Shown here piece by piece: positions 61,571-64,000 of a stretch of DNA of 64,000 nucleotides. This stretch comes from Pseudomonas reidholzensis (GTDB lineage Bacteria; Pseudomonadota; Gammaproteobacteria; Pseudomonadales; Pseudomonadaceae). Both the position numbers and the translations under genes were made by a program. Each line of letters begins with the position of its first letter. Within the stretch, counting starts at the first letter, position 1. The stretch lies in contig NZ_UNOZ01000031.1 of the NCBI RefSeq assembly GCF_900536025.1, positions 1-64,000 on the forward strand, in the 5' to 3' direction. The notes beneath the pieces are model-generated. The model was not told the DNA's origin, did not search any database, and was given only the letters and a program-made list of their open reading frames with translations.

Positions 61571-62310
61571 GCTTGGCCTTCCTCGATCAAAGTACCTTCA
61601 GCGCCACCCACCACGATGTTCAGCAGGGCGCCAGGCTTGTTCATGTTGAATACCCGCAATGGCATCTTGTGGTCGCGGCACAGGCAGATTGCGGTCAGGT
61701 CCATCACACCCAGCTTGCGATCCAGGACCTCATCGTAGGTGAGGTGATCGAACTTCTCGGCGTGTGGGTCCTTGAATGGATCGGCAGTGTACACACCGTC
61801 GACCTTGGTCGCCTTCAGCACCACATCGGCATCGATTTCGATGGCACGCAGGCAGGCTGCGGAGTCGGTGGTGAAGAACGGGTTGCCGGTACCGGCGGAG
61901 AAAATTACCACATCCCCGGAGTTGAGGTGGCGAATAGCTTTGCGACGATCGTAATGATCGGTGACACCGACCATGGAAATGGCCGACATGACCAGCGCCG
62001 GGATGTTCGAACGCTCAAGGGCGTCGCGCATGGCCAGGGCGTTCATCACGGTGGCAAGCATGCCCATGTGGTCGCCGGTAACGCGATCCATGCCGGCGGC
62101 GCTGAGCGCGGCGCCGCGGAACAGGTTGCCGCCGCCGATGACCAGGCCGACCTGCACGCCGATGCCGACCAGCTGGCCGACTTCCAGGGCCATGCGGTCC
62201 AATACTTTCGGGTCGATCCCGAACTCTTCCGAGCCCATCAGGGCCTCGCCGCTAAGTTTGAGCAAAATGCGTTTATAGCGAGGTTGGCGACCACTCACCT
62301 GCTGAGCCAT
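61567..62310 (-). CDS. pyrH: UMP kinase
   Basis: A 247-residue bacterial UMP kinase. KRILLKLSGEALMGSEEFGIDPKVL, GVQVGLVIGGGNLFRGAALSAAG and the UTP-regulated SAGTGNPFFTTDSAACLRA segments identify it. It supplies UDP on the way to the UTP used by PyrG. It lies between tsf and frr; two hairpins separate it from tsf. Confidence 0.98.
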   Translation of the reverse strand: MAQQVSGRQPRYKRILLKLSGEALMGSEEFGIDPKVLDRMALEVGQLVGIGVQVGLVIGGGNLFRGAALSAAGMDRVTGDHMGMLATVMNALAMRDALERSNIPALVMSAISMVGVTDHYDRRKAIRHLNSGDVVIFSAGTGNPFFTTDSAACLRAIEIDADVVLKATKVDGVYTADPFKDPHAEKFDHLTYDEVLDRKLGVMDLTAICLCRDHKMPLRVFNMNKPGALLNIVVGGAEGTLIEEGQA

Positions 62311-62400
62311 TGCGAGTCTCTCCTGCGGCGTCTAAAGAAAATTCTGCGCGGGCTGGGTAACAGCCTGCTAACTGTAGCGTGGCGCTGCTTCAGCGCCAGC

Positions 62401-62470
62401 GGAGCCAGGCCGGATAAACCTGGCTCCGGTTTGACAAAGAGGCTGCGCGCGTGAGCGGGCAGCCTCTTTG
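62401..62470 (-). terminator. Paired hairpins between tsf and pyrH
   Basis: A 12-bp stem CAAAGAGGCTGC/GCAGCCTCTTTG (62435-62446, 62459-62470) followed by a 9-bp stem GGAGCCAGG/CCTGGCTCC (62401-62409, 62419-62427). T-runs are weak, so partial termination or mRNA-end protection of rpsB-tsf is likely. Confidence 0.6.
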
Positions 62471-62491
62471 GGGCGACAGACGGTGTCTGTC

Positions 62492-63355
62492 TTACTGCTT
62501 GGCAGCAGCCAGCTGGGCGGCAACTTCTTCAGCGAAGTTGTCAACCGGCTTCTCGATGCCTTCGCCGACCTTGAAGTAGGTGAAGGAAACGATTTCAGCG
62601 CCGGCCTTCTTGGCCAGTTCGCCGACTTTGACTTCCGGGTTCTTGACGAAGGCCTGTTCTACCAGGCTGGCTTCGGCCAGGAACTTGGAAATACGGCCTT
62701 TGACCATGTTTTCAACGATGTTCTCAGGCTTGCCTTTGATTTTTTCTTCGTTGAGGGTCAGGAACACGCCCTTCTCACGCTCGATCGCTTCAGCCGAGAC
62801 TTCCGATGGCAGCAGGAACTCTGGGTTGCTTGCAGCGACGTGCATGGCGATGTCTTTGGCCAGCTCGACGTCACCGCCTTTCAGGACCACAGCGACACCG
62901 ATCTTGTTGCCGTGCAGGTAGGTACCGACAACGTCACCCTCAACGCGCACCAGGCGACGGATGTTGACGTTCTCACCAACCTTGGCGACCAGGGCTTCAC
63001 GCGCCGATTCGCGAGCAGCGATCAGCGGTGCGGCATCGGTCAGCTTCTCGGCGAAAGCAGCTTCGACGCTTTCAGCGACGAAGTTCTTGAAGTCGTCTTG
63101 CAGGGCCAGGAAGTCGGTCTGCGAGTTCACTTCCAGCAGTACGGCAGACGTGTCGTCGGCCTTGATGGCGATAGCGCCTTCAGCGGCAACGTTGCCAGCC
63201 TTCTTGGCGGCCTTGATGGCGCCCGAAGCACGCATGTCATCAATGGCTTTTTCGATGTCGCCGTCAGCCTTTTCCAGGGCTTTCTTGCAATCCATCATGC
63301 CTTCGCCGGTACGCTCGCGCAGTTCTTTGACCAGCGCTGCAGTAATTGCTGCCAT
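62492..63355 (-). CDS. tsf: Elongation factor Ts
   Basis: A 287-residue nucleotide-exchange factor for EF-Tu. The N-terminal UBA-like module (AITAALVKELRERTGEGMMDCKKALEKADGD) contains the first Ts signature, and EVNSQTDFLALQDDFKNFV the second. Length and sequence are standard. It follows rpsB on the minus strand with a terminator-like hairpin between, allowing different levels of the two. Confidence 0.98.
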   Translation of the reverse strand: MAAITAALVKELRERTGEGMMDCKKALEKADGDIEKAIDDMRASGAIKAAKKAGNVAAEGAIAIKADDTSAVLLEVNSQTDFLALQDDFKNFVAESVEAAFAEKLTDAAPLIAARESAREALVAKVGENVNIRRLVRVEGDVVGTYLHGNKIGVAVVLKGGDVELAKDIAMHVAASNPEFLLPSEVSAEAIEREKGVFLTLNEEKIKGKPENIVENMVKGRISKFLAEASLVEQAFVKNPEVKVGELAKKAGAEIVSFTYFKVGEGIEKPVDNFAEEVAAQLAAAKQ

Positions 63356-63488
63356 TTCAAAATCCTCTTGGAAAGTTTTTCAACCATTCCACCCGCTCGT
63401 CACGGGCGTTCAATTCTGTAAATCCACTGTCATCATGCCAGCAGGACATCATCATGCGGCCGTGTTGCTGACAGGAGGATTTCAGGTG

Positions 63489-63514
63489 GCAAAAAGGGGG
63501 CCAAGCCCCCTTTT
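63489..63514 (-). terminator. Intergenic terminator/attenuator between rpsB and tsf
   Basis: Nine-base-pair stem AAAAGGGGG/CCCCCTTTT (63492-63500, 63506-63514) with T5 on the minus strand. It probably terminates part of the rpsB transcripts, as is known for rpsB-tsf in other bacteria. Confidence 0.8.
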
Positions 63515-63542
63515 CGCGTGCCAAGTAGACGCCGGGCGTCAA

Positions 63543-64000
63543 TTACTCAGCAGCAGGTGCCGCCGCTTCTTCAACATAGACTTCGGTGCCGCCAGCAACA
63601 TTGTTGCGGCCGCGGATGACGGCGTCAGCCATCGAAGTCATGTACAGCTCGATGGCGCGGATGGCGTCGTCGTTGCCTGGGATGATGTAATCAACACCTT
63701 CCGGGCTGCTGTTGGTATCGACTACGCCGATAACCGGGATACCCAGCTTGTTAGCTTCGGTGATCGCGATGCGCTCGTGATCAACGTCGATAACGAACAG
63801 AGCGTCTGGCAGACCGCCCATATCCTTGATACCACCCAGGCTGCGGTCCAGTTTCTCCAGATCGCGCGAACGCATCAGAGCTTCTTTCTTGGTCAGCTTG
63901 GTGAAGGTACCATCTTCGGCCTGGACTTCCAGGTCACGCAGACGCTTGATCGAAGCGCGGATGGTCTTGTAGTTGGTCAGCATGCCGCCCAACCAGCGGT
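63543..64000 (-). CDS. rpsB: 30S ribosomal protein S2, partial (5' end outside window)
   Basis: The C-terminal 152 codons of S2; the start lies beyond base 64000. RWLGGMLTNYKTIRASIKRL begins the visible part, then KLTKKEALMRSRDLEKLDRSLGGIKDMGGLPDALFVIDVDHERIAITEANKLGIPVIGVVDTNSSPEGVDYIIPGNDDAIRAIELY, the central S2 signature. The C-terminus ends in the acidic VYVEEAAAPAAE tail common in Pseudomonas. It heads the rpsB-tsf-pyrH-frr block. Confidence 0.97.
   Translation of the reverse strand, partial: RWLGGMLTNYKTIRASIKRLRDLEVQAEDGTFTKLTKKEALMRSRDLEKLDRSLGGIKDMGGLPDALFVIDVDHERIAITEANKLGIPVIGVVDTNSSPEGVDYIIPGNDDAIRAIELYMTSMADAVIRGRNNVAGGTEVYVEEAAAPAAE

Overview
The window is a stretch of Pseudomonas chromosome, almost certainly from the P. 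putida group. The evidence is high GC content, the gene order rpsB-tsf-pyrH-frr-uppS-cdsA-dxr-rseP-bamA-skp-lpxD-fabZ-lpxA-lpxB-rnhB-dnaE-accA-tilS, the order surE-pcm-nlpD-rpoS-rsmZ-fdxA-mutS, and an R-type tailocin locus between mutS and the cinA-type gene pncC. Protein identities were assigned by reading motifs and from remembered family sequences; no database search was run.

1-11.4 kb is housekeeping and conserved hypothetical DNA: a YjaB-like acetyltransferase, an RsuA-family pseudouridine synthase with an altered catalytic motif, a DUF1456 protein with TrmO, the divergent fpr/finR pair, dgkA, a CrbR/ErdR-type response regulator, the DTW-domain enzyme TapT, a PA3611-like secreted protein, a small ribbon-helix-helix protein, a LOG-family protein, then recX-recA-pncC read leftward behind an SOS box.

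11.4-25.9 kb is a complete P2-like contractile tail cluster with no capsid, terminase, portal, integrase or replication genes. It is therefore an R-type tailocin (bacteriocin), not a prophage. All genes read leftward: LexA-like repressor, holin, tail protein, V, W, J, I, tail fibre, fibre chaperone, sheath, tube, E/E', tape measure, U, X, D, endolysin, Rz with an embedded Rz1. It has a repeated TGCAT-type operator, a long leader containing an intrinsic terminator, and what may be a +1 frameshift site (CTT TGA C) joining E to E'. No terminator is seen between the last lysis gene and pncC-recA.

25.9-35 kb holds mutS, fdxA, the regulatory RNA gene rsmZ with a GacA-type upstream box, rpoS, nlpD, pcm, surE, truD and ispF. 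A 224-bp element lying between rpoS and the rsmZ promoter is repeated with 223/224 identity at the left edge of the window. 35-43.2 kb carries formaldehyde detoxification (fghA, adhC), a LysR regulator, and ispD-ftsB-eno-kdsA-pyrG. 43.5-64 kb is the tilS-to-rpsB block for lipid A, outer-membrane biogenesis, isoprenoid and phospholipid precursors, DNA polymerase III and translation factors, broken only by two inverted-repeat (BIME-like) elements at 44.8 and 49.6 kb.

The genes work together in several recognisable ways. Formaldehyde is oxidised by adhC then fghA. LpxA, LpxB, LpxD and FabZ supply lipid A, and BamA, Skp and RseP build and police the outer membrane. IspD, IspF, Dxr and UppS serve the MEP and undecaprenyl pathways. 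RecA ties DNA damage to both the SOS response and, by inference, cleavage of the tailocin repressor. RsmZ links Gac signalling to translational control. No tRNA, rRNA, CRISPR array or insertion sequence was seen.
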